Positions 1-11,930 of a stretch of DNA of 52,357 bases are shown piece by piece. The translations under genes and the position numbers were made by a program. The notes beneath the pieces were generated by a model. It was given only the letters and a program-made list of their open reading frames with translations, did not search any database and was not told the DNA's origin. Within the stretch, counting starts at the first letter, position 1. The number at the start of each line of letters is the position of its first letter. The DNA lies in contig WSUB01000223.1 in NCBI GenBank assembly GCA_019633425.1, forward strand, positions 1 to 52,357, in the 5' to 3' direction. The DNA is from Tulasnella sp. 424. Lineage: Eukaryota; Basidiomycota; Agaricomycetes; Cantharellales; Tulasnellaceae.

Positions 1-1583
1 ACCCGCGAACCCTTTTGTCGCGGATCTCCCGGCGGATCCCCCCGTAGGTGAGTTTCTTCTCTCGTTAGAGGGAAGTACGCACCGCGCAGGCCACTCTAAC
101 TAGAGGCACGGTTGCTACAAATCGGGTGGTTTGAGTTCTACATGGGGACTTTGACCCCGGCATCGATGTCGGGCTTGAAGCCTTCCATCGAAGTAGCGTG
201 CGCTTCGGGAAGTCCAATTATTTAGAAACGGAGGAGCTGGCAAAAGTTTCCATTCCACAACCCCGCCTTCGCCACCTTTGACCTCGGGTAGCTGTGTATC
301 ACTCCGTACACTAATTAATCAGAGACAAATAGATGAAATAACTATCCTGAAACTAGTACATCTACTAAAGCTCCACATGTGGCTCTTGATTAAGGTAGAT
401 AATAATAATAGAGGCCAGACAAATCGCTTCGAGACCGCCAAGTGCCAGAATCAGCCAGATACATTGCATCGTTCGAACATTTGCAAACATTGAGTTTCTT
501 CTCTCTGGAAGAAGTCTTCACAGTGGAGGACGATGTCAATGGCTGCTGCTTGTCGATCCCAGCGTCGGGGTGAAGCGGTCCATGCGGATGCGTCAATGGT
601 TCATTCAGCAGTAGGCGTAGTAACGCAACATATATTATACTAGGCTAAACGGATACAAGGCAAGCGTTCCAATAGTTCATACGATCGTTCATAAGGAAAA
701 CAACGGAATACAGTAGGTAGGTACATACAGTGGCGCTAGCACGGCGAATCCGACCGTCACTGTACCAAACACATTCACAAATGGGAGGGCATTCTAAATG
801 AGCGAGAAATAGAGGAACAGAAAAGCTGCAAGGTCACCTTTGTTAGGTGAAATGGGTGTAAGGAACGGGACTAGAGGCGGAAAAGACCACGGGAGATGGA
901 AGAGCGGAATCACGTGACAGCAATGAGCGGGGATTACGCGGAGTCCATTAGTCAAGGATGACGAGAATCGCATTAGTCAGAAACTACAAAGTAAATTCCG
1001 CTGACAAGACCCACCAACCTGTCGAAACGGTTATGGGAATATTATTGAGCTCTTCCTGCCGTAGTCCACTGCTCCCGATTACCAAATCGACAAATATTCT
1101 TATCGCGCTTTATTTTCCCTCTTCCGTTCTAAGAAGAGGGACTCTCCCATATACTAAGGTTATTCTCATGTGTGAAGTTGCTATGAGCAGTATTTCGAGT
1201 GGATTGGCTGACTCTTCAAACTTGAGTGTCAGTTTGAGAGTCTCACACAATTTCGCCCTTGGATAGATAAGCGGTGGTGGCTAAACTTAAAACTAAAATG
1301 TACTGGTGGCTCGATTTGTTCACCAAGTATTCCCCTTTTCCCTTGGCCAGAGAGTCGGGGAAATGGCGCCTCCGCACGACACGCCTGAGACAGCCTACCT
1401 GACATTATGTAACCATACTCATCGCTCAAAGTGATAACTATCCCACGGCCTTTTTGGGTTTGACACAGCCTCGCCAGTCGGTCTCATGCTGAATCCGGCG
1501 CTTGTGGTTACACACCTTCCCCCTCCCCCGGCGCTCCCCACCACTCTCTAAGATACTGGAGAAGACTGACACCGGGAATTATA
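1..1583. other. Gene-poor left edge
   Basis: No gene is supported here. The first ~50 bases in frame 1 read like a scrap of the MGxxxS family found at 13730-14633 (a shared SRGSPG-like stretch just before the LPTELV motif), but the frame stops at once, so at most this is a decayed fragment continuing from outside the window. A 102-codon open frame at 958-1266 has no recognisable motif. A CT-rich tract near 1510-1555 lies just before the kinase start and may belong to its promoter. Confidence 0.4.
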
Positions 1584-4500
1584 ATGGGTCGCAAAGCTCA
1601 AGTCCCGAAACTAAAAAACGGACAAGCACTCTCCATCGGAAATCAGCTTGTAATTGTGGACAGGTTTCTCCGTTGGGGTAAGGGGTGGTATATACGTTGA
1701 TTGTGAGGGATGTATCTGACAGGGCCGCCTATACAGGCCCTATTTTCGAGGATCACCCTGTGGAGATTTATCGCGTCAGAGCGAGATCGTCCCACCAAGG
1801 CGATTCACAGTTCAATTTTAGGACTCTACGCAAGATCCCTCTCGCATCGGAGGGTCTCCTTCACGCGGCTGTTCAGGAATTTGAAATCTTGGCAAGTGAT
1901 TCTGTGCTCCTGTCTCTGTGTATGCTTTATTGAACAGTTGATCCACCTACAATCTCTAGAAAGCAGTTCATCGCTTTGGAAATCATCCTCATATTGTTAC
2001 ACTCGCCGATAGCGCCTTTTTCCCTAGCGCCTCGGTATCCGGAAGATACGATGTTTATTACCTGTTTGAAGACGAAGAGATTGGGACGTTAACGGAAGCT
2101 CTCAATGGTCTTCGCACGGGAAACGGAATGATCTCTGAAATAAGACTTCTAGAGCTTCTCCGCCCTGTGTGCGAAGCCGTGGCCTTCTTGCATACTTTCC
2201 GGCCACCCCTGCTTCACCGAAACGTTCGACCCGGGAGCATCGTCCTGACAAGTAATCACACGCTCAAACTATCAAATTTTCTCGGCGTAGCCTGTGGGTT
2301 TGTCGCCGGCAACATGGTTGATGAATACAAACTTGCGATAATCGAGGATTTGGCATGCTATACCGATCCACGCTACAGAGCTCCTGAGGTGTTATTGCCA
2401 ACTTCTGGGGTTGCTATAACGACTAAATCTGGTGAGAATCTACCAACTTATCCCTTTTTGAATACTAAGCGAAGGAACACACATGCACCAGACATTTGGT
2501 CAATAGGCGTTCTACTCTTCGGCTCTGCATTTGGAACGCAGCCTTTCAGTCGGAAAAGGCCCATGGATACTTTCAATGGAGATTATTCCTTTCCACATCT
2601 GGAATATCCCGACATCATGGCACTTATCGGTAAGCAATATTCCAACCAAAGCTCTAAGAGGCTTCTAAAGCCTCGCATAATCTTTGCAGACACTTTACTT
2701 CAACGATCCCCCCACGATCGACCGGATATACTTGATGTCGTCCGAACTGTTCACTCCTTGTCAACAGGAAGTTCTCCGGCCCTGGACCATCTGGAAGTAC
2801 GTTCTTCGGATCAGTCAATAGGCTAGCCTAATCCTCACCTCCTCGAATGTACCAGAACTCAACACGAGACCTCTACGCCTTATTTGAGGGTATCGCATCG
2901 AACCTCAGAATGCCTCGTCGCTCGTACATGGGGCCTGCGCCGAGAAAGGGTCAAAATATGAGCATTCCCCCAGCTCCATTGGTCACGTTTCTGCCCCTTC
3001 CTTCAATAGAGAAGGAGTATGCTCCTAAGATCCTCAAAAAGGACAAGCAACCGGGCTTTCTCAACGCTCCAGTGGCCACCCTCCTGGCCTTTCCTTCAAT
3101 AGAGGATGAGTATACTCCTAGAGCTCCCATCATCCCACTCAAGGAGCTCTATAAACCTGACAAAGAAGACCTCGAGGAGGACACCACTAGACGTCTAGCT
3201 GGAGCATTAATGGTATCGAAAGGAGCTCGACAGGCTTTTTCCAAGCTCATCTTCTCGTTGTGCGGGGCAAGGCGCTCGCTATCGACCCCAGTGTCTCGGA
3301 TGGCGAACCTCAGGGTGCAATGGATAGATACGACTGGAACGCCGTGAAAGATTCCATAAACAAGCTAGAGGGAGTAGCTACGAACACAGACAGCCTTTGG
3401 CTCCAGAATGTCCCTAAGATTGACAACGTCGCCGGCCTCAATTCCGGCAATGCTGTGCCATCATCAGAACGATCCTTGTCTCCTGATGAAGATTTCGTCA
3501 CAACTAGCCTCCGCCCGATAACACATGTTCAGCCCGGAGTCGAAGTCCCAGCGCAGGTTATTCGTCCGAGCGACGGACGACGTAGGAATCCCGGCTATAG
3601 GAGAGGAAGCGGACTGACAAATGTCGGACAGGAACCGAACAGGGTTTGGTCTAGTGCTTCACCGTTCCGGACACGCAGACCCCCTTCTCCACCACGACGG
3701 GACCCCACAAATGCACCAAAATCCGAGAGGATACCCCCTACTAAAGAAGGGTATCTTGTACTTGAGGAGCACCCGAAATCCCCGAAATCTGCAGGCTCCA
3801 AGGCAGAAAGTACCTTGCCTGAGCTTAAGCCCGAGGCAGCCACAGGAACCCTTAAGTTGTCAAGTGAACCACCCCTCCAGGATCGTCCAGGAACATCGGG
3901 TAACAATATCCAAGATTCGAAGGTGGCACCTGAACATCCAACCGACGGCCAGGAAAACCATGACCGGGGACGTGATAACCAGCAGCTCTCGGACCGCCCG
4001 TCCGAAAGTCCTCCTGATGCAGGTGAGGCCGACTACCACTCCGATCACGAGCCCCGTCATCTCCCACCAGGAGCCACTAATCAACATAGCAACACTTCAT
4101 CCTCTCCAGTCGATGATGTCGGCTCCTTCATCACATCTATATCCGAAGATGCTGTCAGCATCAATGGCCACTTTTGCGATGTTTTCGAAGGGATGCACTC
4201 GACGGCCGGTAAGGTTGCTCTCAAAAGGCCACGAATAGGAGGAACAGGAGACGAAGAAGGAACTATTAGAGTGGGTTGTTCCCGATACAATTGCCAATAT
4301 TCGCAACCAGATGAAAATCTTAACTGTTGCAGAGGTTTGAGAGGGAAGCCATAACGTGGCGGCGTCTACGGCACCCTCGCATTCTAGAGTTCTTGGGTAC
4401 ATTCAGACGTAACCGACATATTTATCTTGTAAGCCCTTTCATCAACAATGGGACCCTAGTCGAATACATTGCACGCCATCCTGAAATCAACCGCATCAGA

Positions 4501-5121
4501 CTGGTAAGGTTCTCGTTTTAGACTCATCCTCAGATTCGGTTGACGTGATCGGTTGTGTTTGATGACAGTTGTGCGAGACGGCGGACGCACTCAATTATCT
4601 CCACCAGAATGATGTTGTGCATGGAGATATTAAGGGCAGCAACATTCTCATAGACGACAACATACACTGCCTTCTTTGTGACTTTGGACTGACCAGGATG
4701 ACGCACTCGAGAACTTCTACTGCAATGAGAGGAGTGGGGACGTTCCGTTGGCAAAGCCCGGAGCTGTGGTCCGACGCACCCAAGTCTTCTAGCTCGGACG
4801 TGTACGCATTCGCCATGACCATCGTTGAGGTAAACGTTCTTCAGGCATTGGACCAGTCATGCATTCAATTTACGAAGTTTGTTTGAACAGGCCCTTACTG
4901 GAGATGCGCCTTTTGCTTCCTTCACGAACGATACGGCAGTCATGTTTGCCGTTATTGGCAATGACGAACGACCACCCAAAGCTCCGCTCGAATCTCTCTC
5001 CGGAATGTCTTACCAGGGCGCCTGGGACGTTGCTGAGGCTTGCTGGTCTAAGAAACCAGAAGAAAGGATATCCATGTCTGTTGCATTACAACGACTGCAG
5101 GCAGACCCGTCATCATCGTGA
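1584..5121 (+). CDS. Tandem-kinase protein: NAK-like pseudokinase + TKL kinase
   Basis: I assembled ten exons: 1584-1677, 1737-1895, 1967-2431, 2492-2629, 2690-2796, 2856-3212, 3272-4270, 4333-4503, 4569-4829 and 4891-5121, giving about 993 aa in one frame. Residues ~20-320 resemble NAK/AAK1-type kinases (DVYYLFEDEE, then LLHRNVRPGSIVL, YRAPEVL, KSDIWSIGVLLF, SPHDRPDI). The HRD aspartate is Asn (N170) and DFG reads NFL (N188), so this lobe is probably catalytically dead. A ~400-residue Pro/Ser-rich linker follows, with an internal repeat around residues 350-400. The C-terminal ~250 residues form a TKL-like kinase that keeps VALK, HGDIKGSN, CDFGL and SPELW and should be active. The 3213-3271 intron uses an AAG acceptor and is the weakest join; if it is wrong, there are two adjacent genes. 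The kinase introns match those of the gene at 34416-37133. Confidence 0.72.
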
Positions 5122-5312
5122 CCGTTTGTATTACGCGTTGCTATAGGTTTGGCATGGGTTCATTTGTGTAGTTTTTGTTTTTTTAGTACTTGATAAAATG
5201 CTCTCTGGCAGGTATGGAAGGCTCGGACAGAACAAAAAGCCACGGAGACCCCTTTCATCGAAAGCCCGTCGCCGTCGTCAGAACGTCTCGAACAAAACAG
5301 CCCGCGAAGGTC

Positions 5313-5318
5313 TATATA
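5313..5318 (+). promoter_or_regulatory. TATA box of PAH mini-gene
   Basis: A TATATA element lies about 60 bases before the proposed ATG at 5379. The distance suits a fungal core promoter, but no transcript start can be seen. Confidence 0.4.
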
Positions 5319-5378
5319 TGCGCTCGTCTGATGCAAAATGGAAAGATCTATTATTAACCTAACGAAGCACGGAACCGA

Positions 5379-5939
5379 ATGTCATCAACTCGACAGCGCA
5401 AGTCCAGTCGGCGGGCAGCCATCAAAATTCCCCCAGAGTCAGTTCCAATTACGATGCTTGAAGAGCATCCCTTTACCGCTAGTTCTTCCATTCAGATTGA
5501 CCAAAGTGCTCCGACGAAACTGTACGGCACAGACCAGTCCCACGGAGGTTACATCGCATGTGTCACTCGAGCGCTAATGAGCCATGACGTCAAGCGCTAC
5601 AGGCGGACTCGAGTCCTGTTCACGGAGTTAATGGACATCATTCAGTAGGTGGAACTCGTATGAATGCTTTCTACTCCGACTGACCTGTTTTGGTTCAATT
5701 TATTAAGGGGGTATCGCTATGATGCGTTGGACGTTCTGAAGCGACTCTGCGAGGTGCTCTGGGGGTATCCGATTCTCGTGAGAGCGTTCAACGAGAGCAG
5801 TATGCTCCCTACTGGTTATCGAATCGAGTCGAATCAGTGGAACGTCATAACGTTGCGGACACCCGGAGGTAGGGTATTTCGACTGACGGAGGATGGCTTT
5901 ACGCAAGGAACATCAGGAACGAGAAGGGCCGCCTCTTAA
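5379..5939 (+). CDS. Stand-alone PAH-domain mini-protein
   Basis: Two exons (5379-5644 and 5708-5939, with a 63-nt intron) encode 165 aa. After a basic N-terminus (SSTRQRKSSRR), residues ~55-135 follow the SIN3 paired amphipathic helix pattern: helix 1-2 around YIACVTRALMSHDVKRY, a second helical pair around DALDVLKRLCEVLWGYPILV, then LPTGYRIES. In SIN3 the same place reads HPSLIQGFN...LPQGYRIEC. The next ~25 residues look like the short beta segment that follows PAH1 in the SIN3 of this window (ITVTTPTG compared with ITLRTPGG). PAH domains bind amphipathic helices of repressors. This protein has no HDAC-interaction region, so it could only bind partners, not recruit a deacetylase. The intron position matches the PAH1 intron of SIN3. 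Only the domain assignment is secure; the function is inferred. Confidence 0.65.
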
Positions 5940-7580
5940 AGAGGAGCGAAGAACGCGTTTAGGGGGTCGTTCGGAGAGATGGCGCGATTTATCATGCCCT
6001 GCGGGCACGGTGATGTAAGCCGAGAGGAGCAAGAATAAAATATAGTTGTAGATAAAGTTGGAGCGTCCTGCTGCTTTGCGATCCCATGTATCAGATTCGA
6101 AGAGTGCACACCCCAACAAGCCCTCGTTGAGAAGCATCCGCGTGTTAGGTGTAACGGATAGAAGGACCCGAACTGCCTTGAGGACCAGATAGCAGCAACC
6201 CCCATTCGAACTGTGTTCCCGGACACAATCGACGAATAGGATAATAAGCGTGTATTCAAGGTCCGACAATGCAACCTCCTGAATGCGCGAACAAATGGAG
6301 GAACGGCATAGATTTTAACAAAGATCCGAAGTACTGTAGGTATTTTCCAGAGTTGGTCGCAGTCGGCGAGGCGCTGGTGGTGGAAAATAAAGGGGGGCGG
6401 TAGACGTAAAGTGTGACGTTGGTGCACCGTTTCCAACGTATTGGGACTGGAAAATAGGCGCCAGCAGCCGCGGTACGGTTGCAACGTAGACGATAGATTG
6501 ATGGGGTTCGGAAAAATGGCTCTGAAGGACACCGCAAAGATCGACGCTGATGAGCCTCGATTAGCTTGGTGTATCACGTCGAAGGGGTCGCAGGAAAAAC
6601 GATTTCAAGGGCGGGCAATGCCGGATTGGAGTAAAAGAGCCTTTCTGGGGTGAGTCAGCAGGGATGGGGAGTGCGTGGTACACCCACATGGTCCGCCCAA
6701 ACCATTATGGTCAAGTTTGGTAAGTGGCTCATCGCTAACCTTATACTCAGCGAACTGCAAGGACCAAAAGCAATTGCACAGTGTATGCGGCATGACTATA
6801 GCACGCGTAACGAATTTGACAGACGGTGACTGTGCGTAGGGTGGTGGACAGCAAGGAGCGACAGGCTGTCCTCGAACGAGTCTGAACCGAAGAATATCCT
6901 GACCATGCAGCGTAGTTTCCCCACAGATTCCCCGCCACCCACAGCGTAGGTTAAGCGACCCCCTGGTACTCCAACATGGACGGACGCGTATCGAGTTGTG
7001 TCCATGTGGAACTGGAGGGTTTCTGAAACGACGCTGTCGAGGACGAAGCCGGTTCGGATAGAAGTTGAGATGGCTGGGCGACAGGCCTACGTTCAGGACG
7101 TCGCACGGGCGGTGGAAGCGAAGCTGGGAACTGGACCTGTTGTCACTCCGAGTGGCGGGATTCTGTGGGCTCCACGAAGCTCCGATGACTGCAACCTAAC
7201 GTCGAGGGGTAAATTGTGCAATGAAACTGGCCATCCACGTCTGTCAGCATAGCCCAACGCTGTCGAACGCAGTATGATTATAAGTCATTGGGAGCTGCGG
7301 CCGATGTTGAGGGCGGCAGCGCTGAGGGTTAACTGCGAGTGGGAGTCTTCGGGGACTCTGTTGGGTTTCAGTCGGATTCGAGATTTTGTTGCTGGATCGA
7401 CCTGCCCCTGAAAGCCACACGTACCTCCCTTCATCATACCAACCCCCATTTGACTGGGGTTCCCGGCTCTTGCCACTCGTACCATTACCACCACCACCAT
7501 CAACCACCACTCCCGCAACCAGCTCCAACAACGGCAACACCGACCTAGGCCGTTCAACCATCTAGTAGAGGAGACGTTCA
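5940..7580. other. Long interval without an assignable gene
   Basis: No family could be recognised. A 213-codon frame is open on the minus strand at 5936-6577, and other minus-strand frames overlap it, but codon content and composition do not point to any known domain. The plus frame 6998-7252 is likewise unrecognised. An exact 16-base match to the conserved 530-loop core of small-subunit rRNA occurs at 6460-6475 without rRNA-like flanks. The final ~250 bases (including a CAC/CAT-rich stretch near 7470-7510) probably hold the promoter and 5' UTR of the deubiquitinase gene. Confidence 0.4.
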
Positions 7581-10500
7581 ATGTCGCTCCTCAAATGGAT
7601 CCAGAACACTTCATCTAATCCATCCAAGACCAGCACAACCCAGTCTGGAACCATATCATCATCAAACCCCGGGCCTTCAACCGGCCCTGGCACCCTCGCA
7701 GGGGATGTTGGTAGTGGACTCACAGGAGGGGAAGGTCCCAACGACAAGCGTTTCGGCATGGAGAACGTACGTTGAGCCGCGTTTCTTGGCTCGCCCGTAG
7801 CTGACAGTCAACATTGCAATCCTCCCTCGTCCCCCGTCATATCCAGTTTGGGAACACCTGGTGAGCATGCACGCCTGTAGATTCGGACTGTTGTGGCGCT
7901 GACTATTCCCCAATTGGTAAAGCTATGCCAATTCCGTCCTCCAGGCACTGTATTTCTGCCAACCGTTCCGTGATCTCCTCGTCGCTGGATACGAGAGTCC
8001 AGCAGCAGCACCTCCTGCAGCATCTTCGACAGCACAATCATCCACTCCTGCACCGGCATCAACTGTAGCTGCGTCAGCTGCGACCCCCGCTAAGCGTAAG
8101 CACGCCCCCCGCGTACAGCCGAGTGACGCCGGTCTCACCAGATGAATAATTCTCTCTCCTGATCTCGACTTCCCCAGAGGACCCCAATGCACCCCAACCG
8201 CCCGCAATACCGTCTAATCCAGCAACATTACACGCCGCTTTACGATCCCTTTTCTATCATATCGCTCGCCACCCAAGCGGCAAAGGTGTCGTCGCTCCAC
8301 AAGCCTTCATCACAAAGCTCAAGAAGGAGAATGTCCTCTTCCGAAGCTCTATGCATCAAGATGCCCACGAATTCTTAAATTATCTGTTAAACAAAGTCGT
8401 GGAGGACTTGGAGGATGAGGGGAAAGGAGAAGTCTGTACGTCGCCTTCGCATGCTCTTAGCGCCACCCCATCGTCCGCTTGGTATGTTCTGATCCGACGT
8501 TCATTGACTGAACAGTGACCAAGTCAATATCATCGCTCACGAGCTCTACTAGTACATCAAGCGGGCCATCTGCCGACTCGCTCTCTCGATCACCCCCACC
8601 CCCAACACCCCCACTTATCCAATCCCTCTTCCAAGGTACGTATTCACCTGATATAGCTCATGTCTAATGATTGGTCTCACGTATGCCTCGTTACGGTCAC
8701 GCCTCCTACCATCCGTTTTCCCGACAATTGCTACCCCATTTTCCGACGATTCCCATGTTCGCCCCCCAAATTACCAATTTTCACTGGCAGGTACCCTCAC
8801 CAACGAAACGCGTTGCTTGACTTGCGAACGTGTGACTTCGCGGTCGGAGCCGTTCCTGGACCTATCCCTCGACATCTCGCAGAATACGTCGCTGAATGCG
8901 TGCCTGCGACACTTTTCCAAGTCGGAGATGCTTACCGCAAGGAACAAGTTTTTCTGCGATGAGTGCTGCGGACTCGTCGAGGCGGAAAAACGGTAAGAAC
9001 CGCACTGACTACACACTCGGAAACCAGGCACTGATTACATTCGGGCTTGGCGTTCTGTCCCACCCTGATATTTATCCAGGATGAAAATCAAGACCTTGCC
9101 TCCCGTACTATTACTACACCTCAAGAGGTTCAAGTACCAGGAAGAACTTCAGAAATACGTCAAACTCTCCTACCGCGTTGCCTTCCCTCTGGAACTGAGG
9201 CTGTACAACAACACCGTTGACCCGACATCAGCAGACATCGGACCAGAAGGTCGTGGAAGACGAAGGACGCCACATGATTTCGGAGACGGGGTTGCAGGGC
9301 AAGAGGAGGCAAAAGGCGCCGGGTCAGGCGGGCCGGGGGATCCGGAAGGACTGTATCGCCTGTTCGCTGTCGTGGTGCACATAGGAGGGTGTGTATACTT
9401 GATTTCTATTTTTCGTCACCCCGGTGTTCACGAGTCGGCTGACCCCGTTTTTCGTTACCTCTTTTACCTTTTGCTTCCATATTTAACCTCGGCAGTGGCC
9501 CGCACCATGGTCACTACATCACCCTCGTGAAAGCGTCCACAACGTGGCTACTATTCGACGATGACTCGGTGGAGCCAATTAAAGAGTCGGATATCCCGAA
9601 ATACTTTGGCGATAGCAACTTTACCGTTGAAGCTGCGATCGCCGCTGCCAATGCAGCTGCCACAGCACAGGCGACTGGTGCTGGTACGGCTGTCGCATCG
9701 TTGGGTGGAACGGCTGTTGTCGGGGGCATGATTAGCGTCTCGGGAGGATTAGTGAGCTCGGCGAAGGTGCTCGCTGCGAACCCGGCAGGCTCGTCGGCTA
9801 CCACGGCTGGAGCCAAGTCCAACACTACGACTACCGGAACAGCAGGGACCGGTGCCGCATCTGGTCAGACAGGAACGTCGACGGGAACGACTACGGGAAA
9901 CGCGAGTATGGGAAGCGGCTATGTGTTGCTCTACCAAGCGGCGAACATCGACCTCAAGGGACTTGGATTGATCTCCGCTGCCCAAGAAGCAACCGAAGCT
10001 GGTATCGCTGCACTGGAAGCGGCTGCAGCCCGAGAACCAAAGAGCATCCCACCGAAGCCTACCCCCGTACCGGTCGTCGCCGACAATGCGGAGCCCGCAC
10101 ACCCACAACTGGCTCAAATATTTGTCGAAGAGCCGGAGCGAGAAGAGCCTGTGGTCGTCAAGGATGTTGCGGGCAGCTCCTCGCCGTCGTTCGTCTCTTC
10201 CTCGCCATCCTCTTCATCACCCGCCATTCCCTCGATCTCGCCTGGACATAGTCCTTCTCACCTCACCGCTCCATACCCGAACGGCATCACGTCCTCACCC
10301 TCTGAATCCGCTACTTCCACGTCAACTTCAACCGGCAAGGATCAGGTCGCGAATGGGCGTGGATTGTCTCTTGAACTCCCTCCGACGATCGGCCCTGTCC
10401 CTGCACCGCTTGATGACCAACTCTCACCTTTGATACTACCACCATCGGTTCACGCCCAACAACCCCCACCAAGCAACGGCGGCGGCTTTTTCAAGTCGCT

Positions 10501-11512
10501 CAAGCATTCGGCTTCGGTCAATGTAGGGAAGCATACTGGAGGAGGTTTGGGAGGGCTTGGAATGGGGTTGGCAAGTCCGACTGCTTTGGCACCGAAAGAT
10601 AAAGAAGCATCGCCACGAAAGAGTTCGTCGGGTGCTGGAGCTTCAACGCCAGTTCTCCCCAGCTCGGTTAACGGCGATGCCAACCATTTAGCACCACCAT
10701 CGCTACCTCCGATGCCCCCGGTGCCGATAAAGGAGAAGGAAAAGGACAAGTTGTCTGGGTGGTTCTCATCGGCCCGGAAGAGTGTAAAGAGGAGGTCGAG
10801 AAACAAGTCAAAGGAAAAGGATGAAAACTCAAAGATTGGAACCGCATCGTTCTCTTCCGCCGTCTCAGATAAGGATTCCAGCCAACCTTCCTCTGCCAAG
10901 ACACCCGCACTTGACACCAACGGCTACGGTGGCTGGTCATCTGGAAACGGCGGATGGGCTGGAATTAACGGAGGAACGCACGACCCTGCATCCGCTGCTG
11001 GGCCAAAGCACTCAGGCGAGGAACGACGAGCATCTGAACCATCTCAGGGCGGAGAAACTGTCAGAATGGCCTCCGTTACCCCTCGTCCGTTGTCTATGGC
11101 CGATCCTCAACTCAGCGACGGTGCTCCGTTACCAACTGAACCCGATCACAGCAGCTGGGAGCATCTCCCTCGGTCAGAATCGCCATCCACGCCAAAAGGC
11201 GACGGAGTCCTCACCATACCCCGAACCCGTACAAAGTCCCCGTCACCCAAAACGCCCAACGGTTCAGTCCCCCCGTCTCCTTTACAACCGAGAATTGGGC
11301 GCTACGCACCCAGAAAGTCGTTGACGCTCGATCACACTAATACCGCACCCAGCTCCTTCGCCGTTGGCCTATCTCCCATACCTCGAGAGGGCAAGGACGA
11401 GAACGGAGCTGGCGTCTTGAAACGTGCATCGCGAAAGATGAGCCTCTCCTCAAACACCATTCGGCTTAGTGGATTCGGCTGGAATAAGGACAAGGACAAA
11501 GATCGGTCGTAA
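7581..11512 (+). CDS. Ubiquitin carboxyl-terminal hydrolase, UBP9/UBP13 (USP12/46) type
   Basis: This cysteine protease removes ubiquitin from substrates; yeast Ubp9/Ubp13 and animal USP12/46 are the closest type. Eight exons (7581-7766, 7847-7860, 7923-8095, 8178-8435, 8516-8635, 8791-8992, 9080-9388, 9496-11512) give 1092 aa. The Cys box reads [20 protein letters not shown], with the catalytic Cys codon split between a 14-nt exon and the next exon. [12 protein letters not shown] follows. Two CxxC zinc-finger pairs (CLTCERV and CDECCG) are present, then [12 protein letters not shown], and the His box [14 protein letters not shown] leads into [10 protein letters not shown]. An Ala/Gly/Thr-rich insert interrupts the end of the catalytic domain before YVLLYQ. 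The last ~480 residues are disordered, Ser/Pro-rich and basic, longer than in animal homologues. WD40 activators (WDR20/48 type) usually regulate this class; none is encoded nearby. Confidence 0.9.
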
Positions 11513-11930
11513 AAAGTGTTCGATTGTGCTGCTTTGTTCTGCTGTCCTATGTTTTTCCCCTCATTCTCTCCCTCTCGATGCCCTTCACTTTTTTCTTATT
11601 TTTGCTCTTCCCTCATCTAATGTGAACATTGCCTGTTTCCTGTTTCTGTTTCTCTGTTACTCCATGTCCAACTCCATGTCTCCGCCCGCTCTTCTGAGTG
11701 GTCTTGTTTGCATTATGTCTCATGCTGCTAGACGGAAACACATCTCGGTACACCTTGTACTTCATGACTTCGTTGTAATGATAGATTTCGAAATATGGGT
11801 GTCTGAATAAGGCAAGACCGGAGACTAGATTTCCGAGTGCTCTCAGCATTGGTCGTGACATCAGATGATGAGAACGACGGAGAGCGATATCCAAGAAACA
11901 AGCAAGTATCAGATAGACCTATTTTGGATG
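11513..11930. other. Convergent 3' ends
   Basis: This stretch lies between the stop codons of the deubiquitinase (plus) and the exonuclease (minus). It is T-rich directly after the plus-strand stop, as expected for a 3' UTR. I see no further gene. Confidence 0.5.

Noticed and set aside
1..52. Possible start of another MGxxxS family gene
   Set aside because: Only ~10 exact bases and a short SRGSPG-like peptide match; too little to call.
3213..3271. Splitting the tandem kinase into two genes here
   Set aside because: The AAG acceptor is weak, but the 59-nt intron keeps frame, resembles the other introns in length, and no promoter-like sequence precedes the second kinase. Kept as one gene with reduced confidence.
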